A stretch of DNA of 39,093 nt, from positions 1 through 39,093 of the forward strand of contig CAYWTM010000019.1 in the NCBI GenBank assembly GCA_964460185.1, written 5' to 3'. Shown here piece after piece: positions 1 to 8,636 of this stretch. A program made the translations under genes and the position numbers. This DNA is from JAVJPJ01 sp040217295 (lineage in GTDB: Bacteria; Pseudomonadota; Alphaproteobacteria; Rhodobacterales; Rhodobacteraceae). The first letter of the stretch is position 1. Every line of letters starts with the position of its first letter. The notes beneath the pieces are model-generated. The model was given only the letters and a program-made list of their open reading frames with translations, was not told the DNA's origin and did no database searches.

Positions 1-1482
1 CAGGATGATCAGCACGATATAGGCCGCTGTCACCGGCAACCCCATGCCAAGGATCAGGCTGGCGATCAGCGCGAGGATCAGCGCCAGCACGATGTTGCCA
101 CCCGAGAACGCGATCATCATGGCCGAGAATTTCAGGCCCAGGCCGGTCAGGCCCACGACGCCCACGATGATCCCCGCCACCGCGCAGGCCATGGAGACCG
201 CGACCGCGTTGCGCGCGCCCAGTTCCAGTGCCTCCAGCGTCAGCTCGACCCCCCTGCGGCACAGCCCGACAAAGCCCGCCATCGTCGGGCCGGTGGCCGC
301 GAAATGCCACAGCGCCCTCGCAGAGGCCGCGGCAATGATCGACAAGATCGCATAGAAGCCCACGCGCATCGGCGAATATCCCGCAACCAGCAGCGCCACC
401 AGCGCAACCAGCGGCAACAGGAAATGCCAACCGTCGGCCAGAACCTTGCGCACACTGGGCAGGTCTGCAGCGTCAAGGCCCGTCATGCCCTGTTTCACCG
501 CCGCGATATGCACCAGCAGGTACACAACGCCGAAATACAGGACCGCCGGAAAGATCGAGACCAGCACGATGTCCACGTAGGGCATCCGGGTGAACTCGCT
601 CATCAGGAAGGCGCCCGCCCCCATGAGCGGCGGCATGATCTGTCCACCGGTCGATGCGCCGGCCTGCGCGGGACGGTAGCCGAGTTTCTTCATCAGCGGG
701 ATCGTGAAGGCCCCCGTGGTGACGACGTTGGCAATGGCCGAACCGGAAATGGACCCCATGCCCGCCGAGGCGATCACCGCGGCCTTTGCCGGGCCGCCGC
801 GCTGCTTGCCCGTCGCGGCATAGGCCAGGTCGATGAAGAACTTGCCCGCGCCGGTCACTTCGAGAAAGGCGCCGAACAGGACAAAGATGAAAACGAAGGT
901 CGCGGCAACGCCCAGGGGAATGCCGAAGATACCTTCGGCGCCAAGGGTCATCTGGCTGGCGACACGTTCGAGCGAATATCCCCTGTGGTTTAGAATGCCG
1001 GGCATCCAGTCGGCCAGGAATGGCAGTTCGCCCCGGCTGCCCGCAAAGGCATAGGCGATGAAGACAACACCGATGATCGTCATGCCGAGCCCCACGGCCC
1101 GGCGCGCGCCCTCGAGCACGACCGCGATGGTCAGGATGCCCATCAAGACATCGATGTCGCGCGGAAAGATCTGGTTGGCGATGATGTCGATATTCAACGG
1201 GACCCACGCGCCCGCCGCAATGCCGCAGGCGATAAGGGTGCCGTCGATCGCCCACCCCAGCACGCCGCGCGGGCGACCGGGCCCAAAGACCGGATAGATC
1301 AGGAAACACAGCACCAGGACGAACCCGAGATGGATGGGCCGCTGAAAGAACAGGCCAAGCGGCTGCACGCCCGCCGCGTAAAGCTGAAACAGCGACAGCG
1401 CGATCCCGATGATCGCTATGACGCGCAGCTCGATCCGGGGCTGACGAAATTCGGTCGGGCTGATCGTGGTGTCGGCGGCCAT
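1..1482 (-). CDS. TRAP transporter permease, TAXI type (fused, partial)
   Basis: Inner-membrane permease of a tripartite ATP-independent periplasmic transporter, expected to import a small solute handed over by the TAXI receptor encoded upstream. The frame is open from an ATG at 1482 to the left edge, so 494 N-terminal residues are present and the C-terminus is missing; TAXI permeases usually fuse the small and large TRAP subunits in about 640-700 residues. Many hydrophobic segments are visible, with the large-subunit signatures GSISGSAIANVVTTG, GGQIMPPLMGAGAF and, near the edge, LGMGLPVTAAYIVL. The start codon overlaps the stop of the DUF1850 gene (TGATG), so translation is probably coupled. 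Substrate is unknown; TAXI systems with known ligands carry glutamate or other carboxylates, and the neighbouring hut genes make histidine, urocanate or glutamate plausible. Confidence 0.9.
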   Translation of the reverse strand, partial: MAADTTISPTEFRQPRIELRVIAIIGIALSLFQLYAAGVQPLGLFFQRPIHLGFVLVLCFLIYPVFGPGRPRGVLGWAIDGTLIACGIAAGAWVPLNIDIIANQIFPRDIDVLMGILTIAVVLEGARRAVGLGMTIIGVVFIAYAFAGSRGELPFLADWMPGILNHRGYSLERVASQMTLGAEGIFGIPLGVAATFVFIFVLFGAFLEVTGAGKFFIDLAYAATGKQRGGPAKAAVIASAGMGSISGSAIANVVTTGAFTIPLMKKLGYRPAQAGASTGGQIMPPLMGAGAFLMSEFTRMPYVDIVLVSIFPAVLYFGVVYLLVHIAAVKQGMTGLDAADLPSVRKVLADGWHFLLPLVALVALLVAGYSPMRVGFYAILSIIAAASARALWHFAATGPTMAGFVGLCRRGVELTLEALELGARNAVAVSMACAVAGIIVGVVGLTGLGLKFSAMMIAFSGGNIVLALILALIASLILGMGLPVTAAYIVLIIL

Positions 1483-1952
1483 CAGTCTTGGTTCCTTGTC
1501 AAAGCGATCCGCACGCGTTCGCGCGGGGCAACCGCAGAGAGGGACACAACGGTATCTCCCACCTGCAACCGATGATCGACGGTACCGCGCCCCGGACGCA
1601 GCACATAGGCGTCGCCCGGCACGGGCTCATCGATATCGAGAATGAAATAGCCGCCTTGCCCATCCGACACCTGCCGCCCCCGGCCGGGGATGTGATCAAG
1701 ACCGGCCGCGAAGTCGGGAAGATGCGAATGCACGAGCACCATGTGCCCGCCCCGGTTTTCGTAGCAATCGGACACCTCGAAGCCCTGCACCGAGTGATGC
1801 CAAAGCACGCACCATTCGGTGCCTTCGGGAACCGGCAAACGGGTGATTTCGCGGCCGTCCTCGTGCGTGGCGACAAGCTCGTCGGCAAGTGCCGCACCAG
1901 GCGTAGAGAGAAAGAGGAGGGCCATCAGCCCTCCTCTCAACCACAGTGTCAC
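1482..1952 (-). CDS. DUF1850 domain protein of TRAP-TAXI operon
   Basis: Small exported protein of 156 residues with a signal peptide (hydrophobic stretch about residues 8-22, likely cleavage after ALA) and a compact beta-rich domain containing WCVLWHHSVQGFEVSDCYE, the DUF1850 signature. DUF1850 genes regularly sit between the TAXI receptor and the fused permease, as here. The role is undefined; an accessory or chaperone-like periplasmic function is only an inference. It starts with GTG at 1952, whose last bases form GTGA with the receptor stop, and its own stop overlaps the permease start, so the three genes form one tightly coupled operon. Cysteines at both ends of the WC...DC motif might form a disulfide. 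Confidence 0.85.
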   Translation of the reverse strand: MTLWLRGGLMALLFLSTPGAALADELVATHEDGREITRLPVPEGTEWCVLWHHSVQGFEVSDCYENRGGHMVLVHSHLPDFAAGLDHIPGRGRQVSDGQGGYFILDIDEPVPGDAYVLRPGRGTVDHRLQVGDTVVSLSAVAPRERVRIALTRNQD

Positions 1953-2935
1953 GGGCGCAGCGCGTCCGGAACGGTGCCGCCGATCTCTTCATAGTAGCGG
2001 ATCGCACCGGGGTGCAGCGGCACGGGTGTCGCCGCCAGGGTGAACTCGACCGTGGTCTGGTTCGCCGCCGGGTGCACCGCCTGAAGCTCGGCGATGTTTT
2101 CGAACATCGCGCTGGTGATCGCATACGCCAGATCATCCGACATCTCGGACGACACCGCCAGAACATTGGGAATACCCAGAACGGCCACATCCCCATCGAC
2201 GCCATTGTAAGTGCCGCCCGCAAGCGTGGTCATGGCGAAGGTTGGGTTGCCCGCCATCGCGGCGGCCATTTCATCGGCTGTCAGTTCGATGACGACGATG
2301 TCTTGCGTGGTCGCAAGGTTCAGGATCGATGATGTCGGTGCACCCACCGACCAGAAACCCGCATCGATGTCGCCATTGGCCAGCGCATCGGCGGTTTCGT
2401 TGAAGTTCAGGCGCTGTTCCTCGATATCGTCATAGGTCAGGCCATTGGCTTCGAGGATCGCCGCGGCGTTGACCTCGGTGCCCGAACCGGGCGCGCCGAC
2501 GGACACGCGCATGCCACGCAGATCCGACAGGCTGGAGATGCCGCTGCCTTCGAGGGTCACAATATGCACCATGTTCGCATACATGGACGCCAGACCGCGG
2601 ATCATCGGCAATTGCTGCCCTTCGAAACGGCCGGTGCCTGAGTAGGCCTGCACGACCGTATCGGCCAGCGCAAGCGCAAGGTCCGCGTCGCCCGTCGCGA
2701 TCAGGCCCATGTTTTCGACCGACGCACCGGTCACCTCTGCGGTCGCGGAATAGCCGTCGACATGGGTGTTGATCACCTCTGCCAAGCCGCCGCCGACCGG
2801 GAAATAGACCCCACCGGTTCCGCCCGTCGCGATCGAAAGTTGTTCTTGCGCAAACGCCGGAGCGCCGAAGCTCATGGCCACCAGTGCCGCCGATCCAATC
2901 AGGCCAACCGGCCCGCCAAATGCGAGTTTAAGCAT
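1949..2935 (-). CDS. TRAP transporter TAXI family solute receptor
   Basis: Periplasmic substrate-binding protein of 328 residues. A typical Sec signal peptide (about residues 1-29, ending APAFAQ) precedes EQLSIATGGTGGVYFPVGG, the hallmark N-terminal motif of TAXI receptors that binds the ligand. The usual central VSVGAPGSGTEVNA segment is also present. The ATG at 2935 is preceded by a strong ribosome site (AGGGAGG, minus strand, about 2941-2947). First gene of the operon receptor-DUF1850-permease, transcribed away from hutC through a shared 358-bp intergenic region that holds a candidate HutC operator. Ligand cannot be read from sequence; regulation together with histidine utilisation is the testable inference. 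Confidence 0.92.
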   Translation of the reverse strand: MLKLAFGGPVGLIGSAALVAMSFGAPAFAQEQLSIATGGTGGVYFPVGGGLAEVINTHVDGYSATAEVTGASVENMGLIATGDADLALALADTVVQAYSGTGRFEGQQLPMIRGLASMYANMVHIVTLEGSGISSLSDLRGMRVSVGAPGSGTEVNAAAILEANGLTYDDIEEQRLNFNETADALANGDIDAGFWSVGAPTSSILNLATTQDIVVIELTADEMAAAMAGNPTFAMTTLAGGTYNGVDGDVAVLGIPNVLAVSSEMSDDLAYAITSAMFENIAELQAVHPAANQTTVEFTLAATPVPLHPGAIRYYEEIGGTVPDALRP

Positions 2936-3293
2936 TATATCCTCCCTTATCAGGCATATCGCCCATTTTGTCCCGCTGTACGCTTCAGGACTTGAGGCAT
3001 CTTAAAAGAGTTTTGCGGGAGTAACAGGGGTTTTTCCCGCGCAGGCGGCTAAATCTTGCGGATTTGTCCCTCTGGAATGATCGCAAGAAATCATCGACGG
3101 GCGGTGCGCGCCAGCTTGGCAGGCAAGATGAAAGCCTGCCCCGGAGGATGCTCGCGGGCGCTGGCGGGACAGCCGCACTCCTGTCGACGCCGGTTGTATA
3201 TACGAACGCGTCGCGGCAGAATGGCCGCCGATGCCGGCGCGCGGTGACCAGACCGGCACAATGTCGCACCGCACCGTAAGGCGCTGAAAAAGG
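2936..3293. promoter_or_regulatory. Divergent control region TRAP operon / hutC
   Basis: No convincing gene lies in these 358 bp; the long minus-strand frame running through it into hutC is an antisense shadow. The region must hold the promoters of the TRAP operon (left) and hutC (right). Visible signals are an inverted repeat GCGGGA (3015-3020) / TCCCGC (3035-3040) and the GTATATAC palindrome described separately. No good paired -35/-10 set was identified by eye. Confidence 0.5.
3192..3207. promoter_or_regulatory. Candidate HutC operator in front of hutC
   Basis: The core GTATATAC (3196-3203) is a perfect palindrome inside the imperfect palindrome TTGTATATACGAA (3194-3206). The same core is found in the hutI/hutF intergenic region. 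HutC-type GntR repressors are known to bind TGTA-N2-TACA-like sites. Located about 87 bp before the hutC start and 260 bp before the TRAP receptor start, it could mediate autoregulation and possibly control of the transporter. Function is inferred from the repetition and position. Confidence 0.55.
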
Positions 3294-4040
3294 ATGGAGC
3301 CCTTGGCCGAGGCAAAAACAAGATCGCTCAACGCGAGAATCAAGGAACATCTTCTCGCCGGGATCGTGAGCGGACGGTGGCAGGAAGGCGACAAGATCCC
3401 CTCGGAAGCGGACCTTTGCGAAATGTTTTCGGCGTCGCGCATGACCGCCAATCGTGCGGTCAAGGAATTGACCGAACAGGGCTACCTGGTGCGCGCTCAA
3501 GGTGCCGGAACCTTCGTCGCCAAGGCGACCGTGTCGGCAACGATTCTGGAAATTCGCAGCATCAGGCACGAGATCGAGGCATCCGGCGGCACCCATCGCG
3601 CCCGCGTCCTGCGCATGGAGCGTGTTCCCGTCAGCCCCGGGTTGGCCGCCGAAACGGGCCTGTCCGAGACCATGGAAATGGTGCTGTTCGAGGCAGTTCA
3701 CACCAATGACGGACGGCCGATCCAGTTTGAACGGCGTTTCGTGAACCCGGACCTGGCGCCGGGGTTCGCGGCCCAGGATTTCACCGATGCGTCCGCGTCG
3801 GAATACCTGTTGCAGACGGTGTCCTACACCGAGGCCGAACACCAGATTTCCGCGATTGCCGCGGATGCGGAAATTGCGAGGTTTCTGGCGATCCGCGAGG
3901 GCGCACCCTGTTTGCGCATGTTGCGGCGCACCCGCCTGGGCGGGGTGCTGGTCACCCAGGCGGAACTGGTGCATCCGGGTGCCGATTTCACGCTGACCGG
4001 CAAACTGCCGGTGCCAAGCCAGCTGACACGGGCCGAATGA
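3294..4040 (+). CDS. hutC: Histidine utilization repressor HutC (GntR family)
   Basis: Transcriptional repressor of 248 residues that in studied bacteria represses hut genes and is released by urocanate. Residues about 10-75 form the GntR winged helix (KIPSEADLCEMFSASRMTANRAV, then LTEQGYLVRAQGAGTFVA), followed by a UTRA ligand-binding domain (about 95-235) with ERRFVNPDLAPGF and the TQAELVHPGADFTL ending typical of HutC. The ATG at 3294 follows AAGG at short spacing. It is convergent with hutU (37 bp between stops) and divergent from the TRAP operon. The adjacent hut genes and the repeated palindrome support assignment to this regulator rather than another GntR/UTRA protein. Confidence 0.92.
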   Translation: MEPLAEAKTRSLNARIKEHLLAGIVSGRWQEGDKIPSEADLCEMFSASRMTANRAVKELTEQGYLVRAQGAGTFVAKATVSATILEIRSIRHEIEASGGTHRARVLRMERVPVSPGLAAETGLSETMEMVLFEAVHTNDGRPIQFERRFVNPDLAPGFAAQDFTDASASEYLLQTVSYTEAEHQISAIAADAEIARFLAIREGAPCLRMLRRTRLGGVLVTQAELVHPGADFTLTGKLPVPSQLTRAE

Positions 4041-4077
4041 TGGGCCTCGGGGCGAAGGGCGGCGCGGGTCGCCTCCG

Positions 4078-5742
4078 TCACAAGATACCCGGCAGGTTCA
4101 GGCCGTTTTCGCGGGCGCATTCAAGGGCGATATCGTAGCCCGCATCGGCGTGGCGCATCACACCCGTGGCCGGATCGTTCCACAGAACGCGCGCGATGCG
4201 ACGGTCCGCATCGGCGGTGCCGTCGCAACAGATCACCATGCCGGAATGCTGGCTGAAGCCCATGCCGACGCCACCGCCGTGGTGCAGGCTGACCCAGGTC
4301 GCGCCGCTGGCGACGTTCAGCATCGCATTGAGAAGCGGCCAGTCGCTGACTGCGTCGGATCCGTCCTTCATCGCTTCCGTCTCGCGGTTGGGCGACGCGA
4401 CCGAGCCGCTGTCGAGATGGTCGCGCCCGATGACGATGGGGGCCTTCAGCTCTCCTTTGCGCACCATTTCGTTGAAGGCGAGGCCAAGCTTGTCGCGGAC
4501 GCCAAGGCCCACCCAGCAGATGCGGGCCGGCAGCCCCTGAAAGGCGATGCGCTCGCGCGCCATGTCCAGCCAGTTGTGCAGATGCGGGTCGTCGACCAGT
4601 TCCTTCACCTTGGCGTCGGTCTTGTAGATATCCTCGGGATCGCCCGACAAGGCGCACCAGCGGAACGGCCCGACCCCTCGGCAAAACAGCGGCCGGATAT
4701 AGGCGGGCACAAAGCCGGGAAAGGCAAAGGCGGTCTCAAGCCCTTCCTCCAGTGCGACCTGCCGGATGTTGTTGCCATAATCCAGCGTCGGCACGCCCGC
4801 GTTCCAGAAATCGACCATCGCGGCCACATGGGTTTTCATGCTGGCACGCGCGGCGGCCTCCACCGCCTTGGGATCGCTTTCCTGTTTTTCGCGCCACTGG
4901 GCGACGTTCCAGCCTTGCGGGAGGTAGCCATGAACCGGATCGTGGGCCGAGGTCTGATCGGTGACGATATCGGGATGCACGCCCCGGCGGACAAGCTCGG
5001 GGAACACATCCGCCGCATTGCCGATCAGCGCGATGGATTTCGCCTCGCCCGCTGCGGTCCAGCGCCTGATGGTTGCAAGCGCCTCGTCCAGATCATGTGT
5101 CTTTTCATCGACATAGCGGGTACGCAGGCGAAAATCGGCGCGGGTCTCGTCGCATTCGACGGCAAGGCAGCAGGCCCCGGCCATGACCGCCGCCAGCGGC
5201 TGTGCGCCGCCCATGCCCCCCAAGCCCGCAGTCAGGATCCAGCGGCCCTTGAGGTTGCCATCATAGTGCTGGCGTCCGGCCTCCATGAAGGTCTCGTAGG
5301 TGCCCTGCACGATGCCCTGGGTGCCGATATAGATCCATGATCCGGCGGTCATCTGGCCATACATCGCCAGCCCGCGCTTATCGAGTTCGTTGAAATGGTC
5401 CCAATTGGCCCAATGGGGCACCAGGTTGGAATTGGCGATCAGCACGCGCGGCGCATCGGTGTGGGTGCGAAACACCCCCACGGGTTTGCCCGATTGCACA
5501 AGCAGGGTCTGATCGCTTTCGAGATCCTTCAACGCCGCCACGATGGCGTCGAAATCCTTCCATGTCCGTGCGGCCCGCCCGATGCCGCCATACACGACAA
5601 GCTCGTGCGGGTTTTCGGCCACATCCGGGTGCAGGTTGTTCATGAGCATCCGCATCGGCGCCTCTGTCAGCCAGCTCTTGGCGGTGATCTCGGGCCCTGT
5701 GGGCGGGTAGACGTCGCGCATGTTGTGACGGGGATCGGTCAT
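4078..5742 (-). CDS. hutU: Urocanate hydratase (urocanase)
   Basis: Cytosolic enzyme of the second step of histidine degradation, converting urocanate to 4-imidazolone-5-propionate with tightly bound NAD+. The 554-residue product has the expected length. Family signatures include LTAGLGGMGGAQPLA (nucleotide binding), the catalytic-cysteine region GVGPFRWCALSGDP and SLHHGGGVGMGFSQHSGM. The start is placed at the ATG at 5742 because the protein then begins MTDPRHNMRDVYPPTG, as urocanases do; the open frame continues upstream to 6087, but that part is the antisense-like reading of hutH. It is the last gene of hutI-hutH-hutU, separated from hutH by 103 bp without visible signal. Confidence 0.96.
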   Translation of the reverse strand: MTDPRHNMRDVYPPTGPEITAKSWLTEAPMRMLMNNLHPDVAENPHELVVYGGIGRAARTWKDFDAIVAALKDLESDQTLLVQSGKPVGVFRTHTDAPRVLIANSNLVPHWANWDHFNELDKRGLAMYGQMTAGSWIYIGTQGIVQGTYETFMEAGRQHYDGNLKGRWILTAGLGGMGGAQPLAAVMAGACCLAVECDETRADFRLRTRYVDEKTHDLDEALATIRRWTAAGEAKSIALIGNAADVFPELVRRGVHPDIVTDQTSAHDPVHGYLPQGWNVAQWREKQESDPKAVEAAARASMKTHVAAMVDFWNAGVPTLDYGNNIRQVALEEGLETAFAFPGFVPAYIRPLFCRGVGPFRWCALSGDPEDIYKTDAKVKELVDDPHLHNWLDMARERIAFQGLPARICWVGLGVRDKLGLAFNEMVRKGELKAPIVIGRDHLDSGSVASPNRETEAMKDGSDAVSDWPLLNAMLNVASGATWVSLHHGGGVGMGFSQHSGMVICCDGTADADRRIARVLWNDPATGVMRHADAGYDIALECARENGLNLPGIL

Positions 5743-5845
5743 GACATATGCCTTTGCTTGGGGGCCGGTTCGGCCGGTATCGTCGAAATGGCGGGGCGGG
5801 GCGCGGTCACCGTTGGCCCGTGGGTCGGCAAGGCCCCGGCCGGCG

Positions 5846-7372
5846 TCATGGCGCGGCCTCGAGTTCAGGAAGCGAAAGCCCCTCGCAGATCGCGGCGCCC
5901 GACACCAGCGCGCTGGCCGCCGCGATGTCGGGGGCCAGGTAGCGATCGGGGCCGAGCGACGGGACATGCGCCCGCAGCCGCGCCAGCAGACCCTGCAACG
6001 GCGGGCTTGTCCGCAGGGGCGCGCGAAATTCGACGCCCTGCCCCGCGCACATCGCCTCGATCCCGATGATCGTGCTGAGATTGGCATTCATCCGCGCCAG
6101 GCGCCGCGCGCCATGGGCGGCCATCGACACGTGATCCTCCTGGTTGGCGGAGGTCGGTGTCGAATCCGTCGAACAGGGGTTTGCCAGGTGCTTGTTCTCG
6201 CTCATCAGCGCGGCCGTGGTCACCTCGGCGATCATCAGGCCGGAATTCAGGCCCGGTGCGGGCGTCAGGAAGGGCGGCAGATCGAAGCTCAGCGTCGGGT
6301 CCACCATCAAGGCCACGCGCCGCTGCGCGATCGCCCCGATCTCGGCCAGCGCGATGGCGATCATGTCGGCGGCAAAGGCCACGGGTTCGGCGTGGAAGTT
6401 GCCGCCGGAAACGATCTTGCCATCGCCCGTCAGGACCAGCGGATTGTCCGTCACCGCGTTGGCCTCGATCCGCAAGGTGCGCGCCGTCATCCGCAACAGG
6501 TCAAGCGCGGCGCCGGTCACTTGCGGCTGGCACCGGATGCAGTAGGGGTCCTGCACCCGCGTGTCGCCCTCGCGGTGGCTGTCGCGGATCGCGGAGCCGT
6601 CCATCAGGCCACGCATGGCATCGGCCACCTCGATCTGTCCGGGCTGCCCGCGCAAACGGTGGATCTCGGCCTCCAGCGGCGCGGTGGAGCCCATGATCGC
6701 GTCGGTCGACAGGCACGACACGGCAATCGCCGCGCGCAGGTTGTCCCAGGCCGCGAAAAGGCCGGTCAGCGCACAGGCGGTCGAAAACTGGGTGCCATTG
6801 ATTAGCGCCAGCCCCTCCTTGGGGCCAAGGGTGACCGGTGTCAGTCCGGCCTCGGCCAGCGCCTCGGTCCCGGGCATCACGTGACCGCCCACGCGCGCCT
6901 CGGCCTCGCCCATCATGACCGCCGCCATGTGGGCAAGCGGGGCCAGATCGCCCGATGCGCCGACGGACCCCTGCACCGGGATCACCGGCGTCACGCCGCG
7001 ATCCAGCATCGCCTCGATCAGGCGCACGGTGGCAGGGGCCACGCCAGACGCGCCGCGCCCCAGCGAGATCAGCTTGAGCGCCATCATCAGCCGCGTTGTC
7101 GGCACATCGAGCGCCTCGCCCACGCCGCAGGCATGGCTGAGGATCAGGTTGCGCTGAAGCGTCGCCGTGTCGTCGCGCGCGATCTTGATCGAGGCCAGTT
7201 TGCCAAAACCGGTGTTGACCCCGTAGACCGGTTCGCTGCCCGCCGCGGCGCGCTGCACCAGCGCATGCGCCGCCTCGATCGCGGGAAAGGCGCTGTCATC
7301 CAGCACCACGGGCGCGCCGTGCAAGATCGCGCGCAACTGGCTGAGTGTGACCTGACCGGGAACCAGGCTCAT
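5846..7372 (-). CDS. hutH: Histidine ammonia-lyase
   Basis: First enzyme of histidine catabolism: removes ammonia from L-histidine to give trans-urocanate. The 508-residue protein has the MIO-forming triad Ala139-Ser140-Gly141 within GSVGASGDLAPLAH, the N-terminal VYGVNTGFGKLA motif carrying the catalytic tyrosine, and the C-terminal-half motif QEDHVSMAAHGARR. The start at 7372 forms ATGA with the stop of hutI, so the two are translationally coupled; a longer open frame to 8005 overlaps hutI and is not used. Cytosolic homotetramer in the family. Confidence 0.97.
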   Translation of the reverse strand: MSLVPGQVTLSQLRAILHGAPVVLDDSAFPAIEAAHALVQRAAAGSEPVYGVNTGFGKLASIKIARDDTATLQRNLILSHACGVGEALDVPTTRLMMALKLISLGRGASGVAPATVRLIEAMLDRGVTPVIPVQGSVGASGDLAPLAHMAAVMMGEAEARVGGHVMPGTEALAEAGLTPVTLGPKEGLALINGTQFSTACALTGLFAAWDNLRAAIAVSCLSTDAIMGSTAPLEAEIHRLRGQPGQIEVADAMRGLMDGSAIRDSHREGDTRVQDPYCIRCQPQVTGAALDLLRMTARTLRIEANAVTDNPLVLTGDGKIVSGGNFHAEPVAFAADMIAIALAEIGAIAQRRVALMVDPTLSFDLPPFLTPAPGLNSGLMIAEVTTAALMSENKHLANPCSTDSTPTSANQEDHVSMAAHGARRLARMNANLSTIIGIEAMCAGQGVEFRAPLRTSPPLQGLLARLRAHVPSLGPDRYLAPDIAAASALVSGAAICEGLSLPELEAAP

Positions 7373-8559
7373 GGGGTGACCTTTCCATCGAACCAGCGCT
7401 CGAACAGCGGGTTGAAGCCGATCCGGTAGGCAAGCTCTGCGGGGTGTTCGACATCCCAGACCGCCAGATCGGCGCGCAGCCCCGGCGCGATACGGCCCGC
7501 ATCGGCGAGCCCCAGCGCCTTTGCCGCATTGGCTGTGATCCCCTGCAGCGCCTCTTCGGGGGTCAGGCGAAACAAGGTGCATCCCATATTGGCCGCGAGC
7601 AGCAGCGAGGTCATCGGCGACGAGCCGGGATTGGCATCGGTCGCCAAGGCCATCGGAACGCCATGGGCGCGAAACGCGGCCACGGGCGGCATCTGCGTTT
7701 CGCCCAGTGTGTAGAAGGCGCCCGGCAGCAGCACGGCCACGCTGCCCGCGCGGGCCAGCGCGATCGCATCGGAAGCGGTCGCGTATTCGACATGATCGGC
7801 CGACAAGGCCCCGTAGCGTGCGGCCAGCGCAGTGCCCCCGCCATGCGAAAGCTGTTCCGCGTGGAGCTTGACCGGAAGGCCAAGGTCGGCCGCGACATCG
7901 AACACGCGGGCCATCTGCGGGGCGGAAAACGCGATCCCCTCGCAAAAGCCGTCGACCGCGTCGACCAGCCCCTCGGCATGTGCGGCGCGCAAGGCAGGCA
8001 GGCATACCTGGTCAAGATAGGCGTCAGGGCGGTCCTTGTATTCGGGCGGCACGGCGTGCGCGCCCAGAAATGACGTCACCACACGAACGGGCCGGGCGCG
8101 GCCGATGGCGCGCGCAACGCGCAACATGCGCAACTCGGTTTCCAGATCCAGACCGTAGCCCGATTTGATCTCGACCGTGCCTACACCCTCGGCCATCAGC
8201 GCATCGACCCGGCGCAGGGCATCGGCCAGCAGTTCATCGTGGTCCGCCTTGCGGGTGGCCGCGACGGTGGACACGATGCCGCCGCCCGCGCGCGCGATGT
8301 CCTGGTACGAAGCCCCTTGCAGCCGCATCTCGAACTCGCGCGCGCGGTTGCCGCCATGCACAAGATGGGTGTGGCAGTCGATCAGGGCCGGCGTGACCAG
8401 ACGCCCCTCCAGATCACGCGCGACCGGTGAAGCCGGGGCATCCGCGCCCTGCCCGACCCAGGCGATGCGTCCGTTTTCGATCAGCACCGCGCCGTCGGAG
8501 ATCAGGCCATAGGGACCGGACGCCGAAAAGGTCGCAATCGTGGCATTGGTCAGCAGCAT
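7369..8559 (-). CDS. hutI: Imidazolonepropionase
   Basis: Metal-dependent amidohydrolase of the third histidine step, opening imidazolone-5-propionate to N-formimino-L-glutamate. The 396-residue product (family about 400-410) shows the metal-binding LIDCHTHLVHGGNRAREFE motif, LPVKLHAEQLSHGGG and the late metal-ligand/active-site aspartate in LATDANPGSSP. The ATG at 8559 is about 38 bp downstream of a 12-bp palindrome taken as the HutC operator, so this is the first gene of the minus-strand hut operon, followed by hutH (4-bp overlap) and hutU. The divergent gene is hutF. Confidence 0.96.
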   Translation of the reverse strand: MLLTNATIATFSASGPYGLISDGAVLIENGRIAWVGQGADAPASPVARDLEGRLVTPALIDCHTHLVHGGNRAREFEMRLQGASYQDIARAGGGIVSTVAATRKADHDELLADALRRVDALMAEGVGTVEIKSGYGLDLETELRMLRVARAIGRARPVRVVTSFLGAHAVPPEYKDRPDAYLDQVCLPALRAAHAEGLVDAVDGFCEGIAFSAPQMARVFDVAADLGLPVKLHAEQLSHGGGTALAARYGALSADHVEYATASDAIALARAGSVAVLLPGAFYTLGETQMPPVAAFRAHGVPMALATDANPGSSPMTSLLLAANMGCTLFRLTPEEALQGITANAAKALGLADAGRIAPGLRADLAVWDVEHPAELAYRIGFNPLFERWFDGKVTP

Positions 8560-8596
8560 GCGGTTCCCACTTGATCGAAGGGATGGGAAACAGCTA

Positions 8597-8608
8597 ATGT
8601 ATATACAT
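8597..8608. promoter_or_regulatory. Candidate HutC operator between hutI and hutF
   Basis: A perfect 12-bp palindrome ATGTATATACAT occupies the centre of the 77-bp divergent intergenic region, 38 bp from the hutI start and 29 bp from the hutF start. It shares the GTATATAC core with the site upstream of hutC. A single repressor bound here would block both divergent promoters. Identity as a HutC site is inferred from the shared core, position and known TGTA-N2-TACA preference of HutC-type repressors. Confidence 0.7.
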
Positions 8609-8636
8609 CTTGAGTGTCAAGCAGCGGAGGCGTGTG

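Noticed and set aside
2985..3974. 329-residue minus-strand frame across the hutC control region
   Set aside because: It is antisense to hutC, has no ribosome site and no family resemblance, so it was not called as a gene.
8610..8636. Upstream TTG start for hutF
   Set aside because: It begins at the edge of the palindromic operator, and the ATG at 8637 has an ideal GGAGG, so the shorter protein is preferred.
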